Shown: in pieces, positions 36,778-45,749 of the stretch
How positions within the stretch are numbered: position 1 is the first letter of the stretch
Layout of the letters: each line of letters starts with the position of its first letter
Assembly: GCA_963809765.1 (NCBI GenBank)
Contig: CAWEKT010000004.1
Span: 19,516 to 83,515 of the forward strand
Length of the DNA: 64,000 nucleotides
DNA from: JACVRM01 sp963809765
GTDB lineage: Bacteria > Actinomycetota > Thermoleophilia > Gaiellales > Gaiellaceae
Direction: 5' to 3'
Made by a program: the position numbers and the translations under genes
The notes under the pieces: generated by a model
Told to the model about the DNA's origin: nothing
The model's input: only the letters and a program-made list of their open reading frames with translations
The model's database searches: none

Positions 36778-37987
36778 ATGAGCGTCGTGGCAGTCACGCC
36801 CGAGCAGCGGCGGTGGGAGGCGCTCCTGGCGGCGCGTACGCGCGGCGACGTCGGCGAGGGGATCGCCTCGGTGCTCGCCATGCTCGGGATGCCGGACCTG
36901 ATCTCGTTCGCCGGCGGCTTCCCCGACCCGGAGACCTTCCCGCGCGAGCGCGCGGCCCAGCTGCTGGCCGAGTTCGCCGAGGCGGGCGAGTCGCAGGCCT
37001 TCCAGTACGCGCCGACGCAGGGGCTCGCCGGCGCGCTCGACGCGCTGGCCGGCCGCCTCGAGCGGCTTCAGGGCCGCCGCCCGGGCGAGGGCGAGCTGCT
37101 GATCACGAGCGGCGCGATCGAGGGTCTCGAGCTCGTCGGCAAGGCGTTCCTCGACCGCGGCGACGTCGTGGTCGTCGAGGCGCCCACCTACCTCGGCGCG
37201 ATCCAGGCCTTCCGCACCTTCGAGGCAGAGGTGGTGGCGGTGCCGCTCGACGAGGACGGGCTCGACGTCGACGAGCTCGAGACGCGGTTGGCCAGCGGCC
37301 TGCGCCCGAAGCTCGTCTACACGATCCCCGACCACCAGAACCCGGCCGGAGTGAGCCTCGCCGCCGAGCGCCGGGAGCGGCTCGTCGATCTCGCGCGCCG
37401 CTACGACCTGCTCGTTGTCGAGGACGTGGCCTACCGTGAGCTGAGCTTCGCCGGCGACGCGCTGCCGAGTCTGTGGAGCCTCGCGCCCGACACTGTCGTC
37501 CAGCTAGGGACGACGTCCAAGACCTTCTTCCCCGGCGTGCGGCTCGGCTGGGCGGTCGGGCCGGTCGACGTCTGTGCTCAGCTCGTCGCCGCGAAGCAGA
37601 CGACCGACCAGTGCTCCGGGGCGCTCGGCCAACGCCTGTTCGAAGAGTACGTCCGCCGGGGCTGGATCGACGAGCAGCTCGACCGCTCGCGGGCGCTCTA
37701 CCACCGCAAGAGCGAGCGCATGCTCGCCGCGCTGGAGCGAGAGCTGCCCGACGGCGCCCACTGGACGCGACCGACCGGCGGCTTCTTCTCCTGGCTGACC
37801 CTGCCCGCAGGGCGCGAGCTCGACCGAGCTCGCCCGACAGGCGGCGGAGGCCGGCGTCGGCATCGTCCCGGGCACGCTCTTCTACCCCGACGGACGCGGC
37901 ACGGATGCCGTGCGCCTGTCCTTCAGCATGGTCGGCGAGGCGCAGATCGACGACGGCATCGGCCGGCTCGCCTCGCTCCTGACGTAG
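36778..37987 (+). CDS. PLP-dependent aminotransferase, class I/II (2-aminoadipate/LysN-like; frameshifted once)
   Basis: A fold-type I aminotransferase of about 402 residues. ATG 36778 is used. It shows PDLISFAGGFPDPETFPRE, FQYAPTQGLAGALDALAGRL, ELLITSGAIEGLELVGKAFL, YTIPDHQNPAGVSLAAERRE and VVEDVAYRELSF. The PLP lysine is K248 in LGTTSKTFFPGVRLGWAVG. The frame shifts near 37822 and ends VGIVPGTLFYPDGRGTDAVR with the substrate arginine, LSFSMVGEAQ. This pattern fits 2-aminoadipate or broad aromatic/branched-chain transaminases. The exact substrate is open. Confidence 0.83.
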
Positions 37988-38017
37988 CGACTGCGGCGGC
38001 CCAGAGTCTGTCGCCGT

Positions 38018-38080
38018 GAACGGCTCGGGTCAGTCCGCTCGGCGGCGCGCGCTGCGCGTCGCGCCGCCGGGGACAGACCC
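38018..38080 (-). repeat. REP-like element copy 2 (reverse orientation)
   Basis: Begins GAACGGCTCGGGTCAGTCC and ends GGGGACAGACCC, with a long GGCGGCGCGCG...CGCGCCGCC stem. It is a near-identical copy of 40560-40622. It forms an inverted pair with the next element, 31 bp away. Confidence 0.75.
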
Positions 38081-38111
38081 TTCCAACCTCGAACCGGCAT
38101 GAAGGGAAGTC

Positions 38112-38170
38112 GGGTCTGTCCCCGGAGGCGACGGCTCAGCCGGCGCCGAGGGGATTGACCCCAGCCGTTC
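38112..38170 (+). repeat. REP-like element copy 3 (forward orientation)
   Basis: GGGTCTGTCCCC...GGGGATTGACCCC-AGCCGTTC with inner stem around GCCGGCGCC. It is paired head-to-head with copy 2, an arrangement like a REPIN. Confidence 0.75.
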
Positions 38171-38236
38171 AACCCGCTCGATGACTCCTGCCCCTCGTGC
38201 GAGTCTCACCTGGTGACGGCACGACACGAGGAGGCA

Positions 38237-38695
38237 GCCATGACACAGACGACGGCGGAGACGCGGCTCGAGCTGCTCGCGGGCGAGTGGGAGATCTCGG
38301 TCGGCGGCCAGGACTTCGGCCTCGGTCGCACGACGTTCAGCTGGAGCGACGACGGCAAGTTCCTGCACCAGCACGCGGAGGGCGACCTGCCCGAGGACGC
38401 GCCGGCCGAGTGGCGCGAGAACTCGCCGATGCCGGTGACCACGATCATGGGCGTCGACGACTCGACCGGGCGCATGGTGCAGCTCTACGCCGACGCGCGG
38501 GGCGTCTTCCGCATCTACGAGATGAGCATCGAGGACGGCGTCTGGAAGGTCTGGCGCGAGGCGCCCGGCTTCAACCAGCGCTTCGTGGGCCGCATCAGCG
38601 AGGACGGCCGCACGATCACGGGCGCCTGGGAGGGCTCCGAGGACGGCGTCACCTGGAGGCACGACTTCGACCTCACCTACACCAAGGTCTCGTAG
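38237..38695 (+). CDS. DUF1579-like lipocalin-type small protein
   Basis: A 152-residue soluble protein. ATG 38237 has a GAGGAGG site 5 bp upstream; the in-frame GTG at 38213 is less likely. The sequence ETRLELLAGEWEISVGGQDF, GRTTFSWSDDGKFLHQHAEG, GVWKVWREAPGFNQRFVGRI and GRTITGAWEGSEDGVTWRHD reads as a beta-barrel of the DUF1579/THAP4-like nitrobindin-lipocalin kind. Small-molecule binding is inference. The frame is intact. Confidence 0.72.
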   Translation, partial: AMTQTTAETRLELLAGEWEISVGGQDFGLGRTTFSWSDDGKFLHQHAEGDLPEDAPAEWRENSPMPVTTIMGVDDSTGRMVQLYADARGVFRIYEMSIEDGVWKVWREAPGFNQRFVGRISEDGRTITGAWEGSEDGVTWRHDFDLTYTKVS

Positions 38696-38721
38696 CGACG
38701 GGCCTGCGAAACTGGGCGGCC

Positions 38722-39090
38722 GTGAAGCGCGCCACCCACTACCGCTGGGACGACCTGGCGAAGGAGCCGCTCAACCCGCAGCTCAGCCGGCGGCTGGTCA
38801 CGGGCGAGCGCGTGATGGTCGCGCAGGTCTTCCTAGACAAGGGCTGCGTCGTGCCGCAGCACGCGCACGAGAACGAGCAGATCACCTACATCCTCGAGGG
38901 CGGCCTGCGCTTCTGGCTCGGCGAGGACGAGTCGGAGGTCGTGGACGTGATGGCCGGCGAGGTGCTGCACATCCCGCCGAACCTCCCCCACAAGGCCGAG
39001 GCGCTCGAGGACACGCTCGACGTCGACGTCTTCTCGCCGCCGCGCCAGGACTGGCTCGACGGCTCCGACGCCTACCTGCGGCGCACGTGA
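38722..39090 (+). CDS. Cupin-domain protein
   Basis: A 122-residue cupin from GTG 38722. The metal motif is VVPQHAHENEQITYILEGGL (two His, Glu, Gln) and the second motif is IPPNLPHKAEALEDTLDVDV. The C-terminus FSPPRQDWLDGSDAYLRR matches a subgroup of quercetinase-like or sugar-isomerase-like cupins. Its stop overlaps the SDR start (GTGA), so the cupin and SDR are translated together and may act in one pathway. Confidence 0.82.
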   Translation: MKRATHYRWDDLAKEPLNPQLSRRLVTGERVMVAQVFLDKGCVVPQHAHENEQITYILEGGLRFWLGEDESEVVDVMAGEVLHIPPNLPHKAEALEDTLDVDVFSPPRQDWLDGSDAYLRRT

Positions 39091-39857
39091 AGCTCGACCT
39101 CGAGGGACGCCGCGTGCTCGTCACCGGCGGCTCCAAGGGCCTCGGCGAGGCGATCGCGCGCGAGCTCGTCGAGGAGGGCGCCCGCGTCGCGATCTGCTCG
39201 CGGAACGAGGAGGAGGTGCTCGCCACGGGCAGCGCCATCGGCGCGGCTCACGCCCAGGCGGCCGACGTCACCGACCCGGCCCAGGTGGCCGACTTCGTCC
39301 GTCGCTCCGCCGAGGCGCTCGGCGGCATCGACGCGCTGGTCAACAACGCCGGCCGCGCGCATCCGGGCACGTTCCAGACCCTGTCCGACGAGGACTGGCA
39401 GCACGACCTCGACGTCAAGCTCTTCTCGCTGATCCGCTGCTCGCGCGAGGTGCTCCCCCACCTGCGCGAGGCGGGCGGCGGGCGCATCGTCAACATCGGC
39501 GCCGTCTACGGCCGCTACCCCGACCCGGTGTTCTTCGCCACCTCGGTCAACCGCGCCGCGGGCAACGCCTTCACGAAGGCGCTCGCCATCGAGCTCGCGC
39601 CGGAGAACATCCTCGTCAACGGCGTCCAGATCGGCTACGTCGTGACGCCGCAGTGGGAGAACATCCGCCGGCGCCGCGCCCCGGAGCTCGGCCCGGACGA
39701 GTTCTTCGCCAAGCTCGCTGCCGACGAGGTGCCGCTCGGCCGCTTCGGCGAGGCGCACGAGGTCTCTGGGATCGTCGCCTTCCTGCTCAGCGACCGCGCG
39801 AGCTACATCACGGGCGCGTCGATCGACGTCGCCGGCGGCATGGGCAAGTACGTGTAG
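39087..39857 (+). CDS. SDR-family protein with non-canonical active site
   Basis: A short-chain dehydrogenase fold protein of 256 residues, intact from GTG 39087. The cofactor motif GGSKGLGEAIARELV (TGxxxGxG), then DVTDPAQVADFVRR, LVNNAGRAHPG (NNAG) and the C-terminal LLSDRASYITGASIDVAGGM are standard. The catalytic YxxxK is not found. The equivalent segment after IVNIGAVYGRYPD is VFFATSVNRAAGNAFTKAL, placing Thr and Arg where Tyr and Lys should be. It belongs to a subgroup that either uses other residues or is not an ordinary oxidoreductase. Confidence 0.82.
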   Translation: MKLDLEGRRVLVTGGSKGLGEAIARELVEEGARVAICSRNEEEVLATGSAIGAAHAQAADVTDPAQVADFVRRSAEALGGIDALVNNAGRAHPGTFQTLSDEDWQHDLDVKLFSLIRCSREVLPHLREAGGGRIVNIGAVYGRYPDPVFFATSVNRAAGNAFTKALAIELAPENILVNGVQIGYVVTPQWENIRRRRAPELGPDEFFAKLAADEVPLGRFGEAHEVSGIVAFLLSDRASYITGASIDVAGGMGKYV

Positions 39858-39863
39858 CCGGCG

Positions 39864-40067
39864 CTAGGGCGAGTTCTGCGCGATCTGCGCGTCAGACGGC
39901 CGCATCAGCGTGTAGACGAGCAGGCCGACGAACGGGATCACCAGCATGATGATCGTCCAGGCCGACTTCGCCGCCTTCGTCAGGTCGCCGCGGCGCCAGG
40001 CGTCCATCGTCGCCCGGACCCAGAGCACGAGGAAGAGCACGACGATCGCTCCGATGAGGATGCGCAT
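39864..40067 (-). CDS. PLDc_N-type small membrane protein
   Basis: A 67-residue protein with two spans (RILIGAIVVLFLVLWVRATM and AWTIIMLVIPFVGLLVYTLM) joined by DAWRRGDLTKAAKS. It ends in the RPSDAQIAQ tail typical of the phospholipase D-nuclease N-terminal-like (PLDc_N) family of stand-alone membrane peptides. The start is ATG 40067; the open frame extends further upstream but loses family similarity. Function is unknown. Confidence 0.72.
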   Translation of the reverse strand: MRILIGAIVVLFLVLWVRATMDAWRRGDLTKAAKSAWTIIMLVIPFVGLLVYTLMRPSDAQIAQNSP

Positions 40068-40141
40068 GAACACGCTACGACCGTACTGACCCGGACGGCC
40101 GTCGCCGTCATCCCGCTGGGATGACCGACGATCCGGTCCCG

Positions 40142-40343
40142 CTACTGCTCGGAGGTGTCGGCTCTCGAGCAGCAGCGTCCGCGGGACGCGGAAGGCCTCT
40201 TCCGTCCGGCCGTCGGCGAACACCCGCTTCAGGAGCTGGACCTGGGAAGCCGTCTCGAGCTCGTCGGCGTTCATGCCGGTCAGCCGGTGCGCGTCCTTCA
40301 GGGGGACGAGCGCAAAGAGGGAGGGTCGCTCAATTCGCCGCAT
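40142..40343 (-). CDS. Hypothetical short protein or gene fragment
   Basis: From ATG 40343 the reading RPSLFALVPLKDAHRLTGMN, ADELETASQVQLLKRVFADG and RTEEAFRVPRTLLLES has coding-like third-position G/C bias and looks like real protein. In frame it runs into the PLDc_N gene. With one base shift near 40150 it would stop at a TAG at 40142-40144, giving about 66 residues. I do not recognise the family. It may be a remnant next to the REP array. Confidence 0.35.
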
Positions 40344-40404
40344 GAGCTCAGTTTTCGGCGCCGGGAACGCCCCGCATGAGCCTCGAATGAGGCATGGAGG
40401 ACGT

Positions 40405-40426
40405 CAGTGACGCTCGATCGTCACTG
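40405..40426. other. Perfect 8-bp inverted repeat beside the REP array
   Basis: CAGTGACG-CTCGAT-CGTCACTG directly abuts the first REP unit at 40428. It could be an operator for the divergent short gene or a hairpin. Confidence 0.4.
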
Positions 40427-40427
40427 A

Positions 40428-40673
40428 GGGGTCTGTCCCCGGAGGCGTCGACTTAGCCGGCGCCGGCATGCAGTGTCGGGTCTGGCCCCGGTGCGACGGG
40501 TCACCCGTCGCCGCAGGGGACTGACCCCAGCAGTTGACTTTGAGGCGCTCCGCAGCAGCGAACGGCTGGGGGCAGTCCGCTCGGCGGCGCGCGCTGCGCG
40601 TCGCGCCGCCGGGGACAGACCCGGCGATCATTGCGAGGCGCGACGCTGCGCGTCGCGCCGCCGGGGGACAGAC
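40428..40673. repeat. Cluster of REP-like elements (four units)
   Basis: Unit 1 (40428-40467) and unit 2 (40478-40535) are forward, with GGGTCTG(T/G)CCCC and GGGGACTGACCCCAGCAGTT. Unit 3 (40560-40622) and a partial unit 4 (about 40635-40673) are reverse and end GGGGACAGACC(C). Unit 3 is almost identical to the copy at 38018-38080. The cluster ends immediately before the NrtR-like promoter. Confidence 0.75.
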
Positions 40674-40678
40674 CAGTT

Positions 40679-40690
40679 CTTGTCGACAAG
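40679..40690. promoter_or_regulatory. Perfect palindrome CTTGTCGACAAG upstream of NrtR-like gene
   Basis: A 12-bp palindrome 30 bp before the ATG at 40720. A TTGTCG / TAGAAC pair with 19-bp spacing could serve as -35/-10, which would start transcription almost at the ATG (leaderless). It may be an autoregulatory site; this is inference. Confidence 0.35.
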
Positions 40691-40719
40691 ACTCAAACTC
40701 TGTGGTAGAACTATTGGTC

Positions 40720-41477
40720 ATGACGACCAAAACCACTCGCGAGCCGACCCCTCCCGGCTACGACCCATCCGATTTCCCCGCCTTCGCAGTAACCGTCGAC
40801 GTGGTCATCCTGACCATGGTCGACAGCACGCTGAAGGTGCTCCTCGTCCGCCGCGGCGAGGCCCCCTACGAGGGCATGTGGGCGATCCCCGGCGGCTTCA
40901 AGCGCCCCGACCGAGACTCTCGACGAGGCGGCAAAGCGCGAGCTCCGCGAGGAGACGGGCGTGGACGCCGCCAGCGTGCTCGCCCAGTTCGGCGCCTACG
41001 GCGACCCGGGCCGCGACCCGCGCATGAACGTGGTCACCGTCGGCTACCTGGCCGTGCTCCGCGACGTCGGCGCGGTGATCGCCGGCTCGGACGCGGCGGA
41101 GGCCTCGCTCGTCCCGGTCTCGGAGGTGCTCGAGCGGACGGCTCGACCTCGCCTTCGACCACCTCGACATCGTCCGCGACGCGATCGACCGCGTCCGGGT
41201 CGAGCTCGAGGTGTCCGGGATCGCGACCGCGTTCGTCGGCACCACCTTCACCCTGGCCGAGCTGCGCGCCGTCTACGAGGCGATCTGGGGCGTCCAGCTC
41301 GACGCCGCCAACTTCCGGCGGACGATGGTCGCCGACGAGGGCTGGGTGATCCCGACCGGCCGGCGCGCCAGGCCGGGCCCCGCCGGCGGCAGGCCCGCCG
41401 AGCTGTTCCGAGCCGGGCGCGCGTGGCGCACCGGTGCCCCCCTTCACCGTCTGCAGCGCACCGAGGAGAGGAAGTGA
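40720..41477 (+). CDS. NrtR-like Nudix transcriptional regulator (frameshifted twice)
   Basis: A Nudix domain followed by a winged helix, the layout of NrtR regulators of NAD metabolism, which sense ADP-ribose-type ligands. The start FPAFAVTVDVVILTMVDSTL, then KVLLVRRGEAPYEGMWAIPG and, across a shift near 40918, GGFKRPDE...AAKRELREETGV gives a canonical Nudix box (G-x5-E-x7-REUxEExGU), so hydrolysis may be retained. After a second shift near 41143, FDHLDIVRDAIDRVRVELEV, TLAELRAVYEAIWGVQLDAA and NFRRTMVADEGWVIPTGRRA form the DNA-binding end. Four oxidoreductase genes follow and the nad operon is 4.3 kb on. Confidence 0.85.
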
Positions 41478-41482
41478 GCCAG

Positions 41483-42454
<972 letters not shown>

Positions 42455-42458
<4 letters not shown>

Positions 42459-43435
42459 GAGCTGTCATTCAAGACCGGTACGGGCCCCCGGAGATCCTGA
42501 GGGTCGAGGAGGTCGCGAAGCCCACGCCAGGGCCGGGTGAGGTCCTCGTCAAGGTGCATGCCTCCACGGTCAACCGGTCGGACTGTGGCTTCCGAGCCGC
42601 CAAGCCGTTCTTCTCCCGTGCCTTCACCGGTCTGCGAAGGCCGAAGTTGAGGATCGCCGGCATGGAGCTCGCAGGAGTCGTCGAGGCGACCGGCCCCGGA
42701 GTCACGGAGTTCAAGGTCGGAGACGAGGTCTTCGGGGTCCGCTCCGGCGCTCAAGCCGACTACGTCTGCGTCCGCGAGCAAGGAGCGCTCGCCCACAAGC
42801 CCTCACGCCTGGCGTTCGAGGAGGCTGCCGCCGTTCCGGACGGAGCGATCATCGCCCGGGCGTGCCTGGACAAGGGCCGCCTACGGCAGGGACAGAGCAT
42901 CGTCATCTACGGCGCCTCGGGATCGATCGGCACCGCAGCCGTCCAGATCGCGAAGGCACGCGGGGCGCACGTGACGGCGGTCTGCAACGCGAAGAACGTC
43001 GAGCTCGTGCGCTCGCTCGGCGCCGACGAGGTGATCGACTACGAGCAGGACGACTTCACGAAGAACGGCAAGACGTACGACGTCGTCCTGGACGCGGTCG
43101 GCAAGCACTCGTTCCGGCGCGCCCGGCGTTCCGTGCGACCGGGCGGCGTCTTCGTCGAGACCGATCTCGGCTTCATGTGGCATGCGCCCCTGCTGGCTCT
43201 GCTGACCCGCTGGGTCGGCAGCAAGCGCGTCACGATCCCGATCCCGCAGTACACGCAGGACAACGTCGTCTTCGTCAAGGAGCTGATCGAGGCGGGGAAG
43301 TACCGCCCGGTCATCGACCGCCGCTACTCGCTGGACGCGGTCGTGGAGGCGACGAAGTACGTCGAGACCGGCGAGAAAACAGGCAACGTCGTGCTGACGC
43401 TGACAGGCGCAGCGCCACAGGAGGTGTCGGCATGA
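42455..43435 (+). CDS. NAD(P)-dependent quinone oxidoreductase-like MDR protein, paralogue 2
   Basis: A 326-residue, fully open MDR protein. ATG 42455 overlaps the previous stop (ATGA). It shows AVIQDRYGPPEILRVEEVAK, GMELAGVVEATGPGVTEFKV, the cofactor loop VIYGASGSIGTAAVQIAKAR, GADEVIDYEQDDFTKNGKTY and VLDAVGKHSFRRARRSVRPG. It is very similar to paralogue 1, including the VETG(Q/E)KTGNVVLTLTGA end, so a recent duplication is likely. There are no structural-zinc cysteines. Confidence 0.88.
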
Positions 43436-44404
43436 GAGCAGTTGTGTATGACCGCTACGGCGGTCCCGAGGTGCTTCATCTCGAAGACGTGACCACGACC
43501 CGAGCCGAAGGACGACGAGCTGCTCGTCCGCGTCCAGGCCTCGACCGTCACACAGACCGACTGCCACATGCGGCGGGCCAGGCCGTTCCCGTGGCGCTTC
43601 ATGCTCGGGCTTCGCCGGCCGAAGCGGCGCATCCTCGGCAGCGAGTTCGGCGGGGAGGTCGAGGCTGTCGGCTCGGCGGTCACCGGGTTCTCGCCGGGCG
43701 ACCGCGTCTTCGGCCACTACCGGGGCACGCAGGCCGAGTACGTCTGCGTCCCGCAGACCGCGCGCGTGGTGCGCATACCCGAGGGGATGACCTTCGAGGA
43801 CGCCGCCGCAGTCAGCGACAGCTACTACCAGGGCCTCGCTGCCATGCGCGCCGGAGAGATCACCGCCGGCACGCGAGTCCTGGTCTACGGAGCAACGGGC
43901 TCCTGCGGGACCGGGTGTGTCCAGCTTGCCAGGCACCTCGGCGCCCACGTGACCGCCGTCTGCAACGGCAAGAACGTCGAGCTGGTTCGCTCGCTGGGCG
44001 CCGACGAGGTGATCGACTACGAACGCCAGGACTGGAGCAGGACCGGCCACGCCTACGACGTCGTCATCGACGCCGTGAACAAGACCTCGTTCCGGCGAGG
44101 GCGGCGCGTCCTGCACCCACGCGGGATCTACCTGCCGACCGACGTCGGCTATCTCTGCCAGAACCTGCCGCTCGCAGTCTGGTCGAAGTGGTTCGGCAAG
44201 CGGAAGGTGAAGTTTGGCAGCAGCGCGCGGTTCAAGCGCGACGACTTCCTGCAGCTGCCGGCCCTGCTCGAGGCCGGCGAGTTCCGGGCCGTCGTCGACC
44301 GGACCTATCCACTCGAGGACGCGGCCGATGCCAACCGCTACGTCGACAGCTGGCAGAAGACCGGCAGCGTCGTTCTGACCGTCAACGGCGGCCCGCCTCA
44401 CTGA
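43432..44404 (+). CDS. NAD(P)-dependent quinone oxidoreductase-like MDR protein, paralogue 3 (frameshifted once)
   Basis: Starts at ATG 43432, overlapping the previous stop. AVVYDRYGGPEVLHLEDVTT is followed by a shift near 43505 into DELLVRVQASTVTQTDCHMR, GSEFGGEVEAVGSAVTGFSP, VLVYGATGSCGTGCVQLARH, GADEVIDYERQDW and YDVVIDAVNKTSFRRGRRVL. It is about 324 residues. The cofactor loop has extra cysteines (GSCGTGC) not found in the other three, which may alter redox sensitivity. Confidence 0.85.
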
Positions 44405-44428
44405 GCCGCCCACGAAATGGAGGAGACC

Positions 44429-44620
44429 ATGCACACCCCTCAACCATCCGACACGCTCCTGCTGGCGCAGGCACGCGGCGACGAGCTGCGTGCGACCGCC
44501 ACCGCGGAACGCGTTCCGACGACGTCCGCAGCGCGCCGGCTCATGGCGGCAACCCTGCGCCGGCTCGCGGATCGCGTCGACCATGCCCAGGTCCTGCCGA
44601 CAGCTGCCGGGCAATGCTGA
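44429..44620 (+). CDS. Small hypothetical protein inside the oxidoreductase operon
   Basis: A 63-residue helical protein from ATG 44429 with GGAGGAG 6 bp upstream; another ATG lies at 44417. It has PSDTLLLAQARGDELRATAT, ERVPTTSAARRLMAATLRRL and ADRVDHAQVLPTAAGQC. No domain is known. It lies between paralogues 3 and 4 and its stop overlaps the next start, so it is probably co-translated. Confidence 0.55.
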   Translation: MHTPQPSDTLLLAQARGDELRATATAERVPTTSAARRLMAATLRRLADRVDHAQVLPTAAGQC

Positions 44621-45630
44621 CCGCCGCGGCACCCACCGCCGGCGCCACCCGCACGGGCACGATGCAAGCGCTCGTCCACGACCGCTACGGCCCGCCCGAA
44701 GTGGCGGAGCTGCGCGAGGTTCCGAAGCCCGTCGTCGAGAACGACAGCGTGCTCGTGCGGGTCAAGGCCGCCTCGATCAACCCCGCCGACTGGTACGCGC
44801 TCACCGGCTGGATCTACGCCGGCCGCCTGATGACCGGCGGGCTACGCAAGCCGAAGGAGCCGGCGCTCGGCACCGACTTCGCCGGCGTCGTCGAGGCCGT
44901 CGGCGCGGACGTCAGCGGGTTCGCTTCGGGCGACAGGGTGTTCGGCGGCAGGACCGGCGCGCTCGCCGACTACGTCTCGGTGAAGAACGCCGTCGCTCTC
45001 ATGCCGCCCGGCGTCTCGTTCGAGGAGGCCGCGGCCGTGCCGATCGCCGGCGTGACGGCGCTGCAGGCGCTCCGGGACAAGGGCGACCTGCAGCCCGGCC
45101 AGCGCGTGATCGTGAACGGCGCCTCGGGCGGCGTGGGCACGTTCACCGTCCAGATCGCCAAGGCACTCGGGGCTCACGTCACCGCCGTCTGCAGCACCAG
45201 GAACGTCGAGCTCGTCCGCTCGCTCGGAGCTGACGAAGTCGTCGACTACACCTGCCAGGACTGCACGCGGGCAGACCGGCCGTACGACCTGCTGATCGAC
45301 GTGGCCGGCAGCCGGTCGCTGCGCCAGTGGAAGCGCGCGCTCACGCCGGAGGCAGCCGTCGTCGTCGTCGGGGCCAACAAGGGCGGCCGGCTGGTCGGCC
45401 CGCTGCGTCACGTCGCCAGAACCTGGCTCGCCGGACGCCTGGGCAGGCGCAAGGTCGCCTTCTTCATCGCCCAGCTGAACCGGCCCGACCTCGAGTTCCT
45501 CGCCGAGCTGATGGCAGCCGGAAAGCTCAAGCCGGTCGTCGAGCGCACCTACGAGCTCGCCCACGCGGCCGACGCGTTCCGCCACCTCGGCCTGGGCCAC
45601 TGCCAGGGCAAGCTCGTCGTCACCGTCTGA
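44614..45630 (+). CDS. NAD(P)-dependent quinone oxidoreductase-like MDR protein, paralogue 4
   Basis: Open throughout; 338 residues from ATG 44614, which overlaps the small gene before it. An internal ATG at 44662 gives the usual family start QALVHDRYGPPEVAELREVP. It has SINPADWYALTGWIYAGRLM, GTDFAGVVEAVGADVSGFAS, VIVNGASGGVGTFTVQIAKA and GADEVVDYTCQDCTRADRPY. It is more distant from paralogues 1-3 and resembles NAD(P)-dependent alkenal or quinone reductases. A strong terminator follows 4 bp after the stop, ending the operon. Confidence 0.88.
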   Translation: MLTAAAPTAGATRTGTMQALVHDRYGPPEVAELREVPKPVVENDSVLVRVKAASINPADWYALTGWIYAGRLMTGGLRKPKEPALGTDFAGVVEAVGADVSGFASGDRVFGGRTGALADYVSVKNAVALMPPGVSFEEAAAVPIAGVTALQALRDKGDLQPGQRVIVNGASGGVGTFTVQIAKALGAHVTAVCSTRNVELVRSLGADEVVDYTCQDCTRADRPYDLLIDVAGSRSLRQWKRALTPEAAVVVVGANKGGRLVGPLRHVARTWLAGRLGRRKVAFFIAQLNRPDLEFLAELMAAGKLKPVVERTYELAHAADAFRHLGLGHCQGKLVVTV

Positions 45631-45633
45631 GCG

Positions 45634-45680
45634 AAACCCGATGCGGCCGCCGTGGACATCCATGTGGCGCATCGGGTTTT
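45634..45680 (+). terminator. Intrinsic terminator of the oxidoreductase operon
   Basis: Perfect 12-bp arms AAACCCGATGCG (45634-45645) and CGCATCGGGTTT (45668-45679), then a T run. Its T tract is also the first bases of the palindrome in the nadB control region. Confidence 0.8.
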
Positions 45681-45698
45681 CGACTCAGAGGCGAAAAC
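45676..45698. promoter_or_regulatory. Palindromic operator copy 1 upstream of nadB
   Basis: GTTTTCG-N9-CGAAAAC (N9 = ACTCAGAGG). It is AT-rich and identical in architecture to copy 2, 43 bp downstream. It covers the likely -35 (TCGACT at 45680). It is a candidate site for the NrtR-like regulator at 40720. Confidence 0.7.
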
Positions 45699-45708
45699 CA
45701 GGTACACT
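45680..45708 (+). promoter_or_regulatory. Candidate nadB promoter
   Basis: -35 TCGACT (45680-45685), 17-bp spacer, -10 TACACT (45703-45708), with the start expected near 45715. It is enclosed by the two palindromes. Match quality is moderate. Confidence 0.45.
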
Positions 45709-45718
45709 TGGACCTGAG

Positions 45719-45741
45719 GTTTTCGACTCTGAGGCGAAAAC
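45719..45741. promoter_or_regulatory. Palindromic operator copy 2 upstream of nadB
   Basis: GTTTTCG-N9-CGAAAAC (N9 = ACTCTGAGG), 9 bp before the nadB ATG and overlapping the expected transcription start. The 43-bp spacing is about four helical turns, so both sites face the same side of the DNA. Confidence 0.7.
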
Positions 45742-45749
45742 TCCCAGAG

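Noticed and set aside
40428..40673. CRISPR-like array
   Set aside because: Repeats are irregularly spaced, in both orientations and palindromic, with no unique equal-length spacers and no cas genes.
42881..44632. 583-codon open frame on the minus strand
   Set aside because: Mirror of the oxidoreductase paralogues, which are well conserved on the plus strand.
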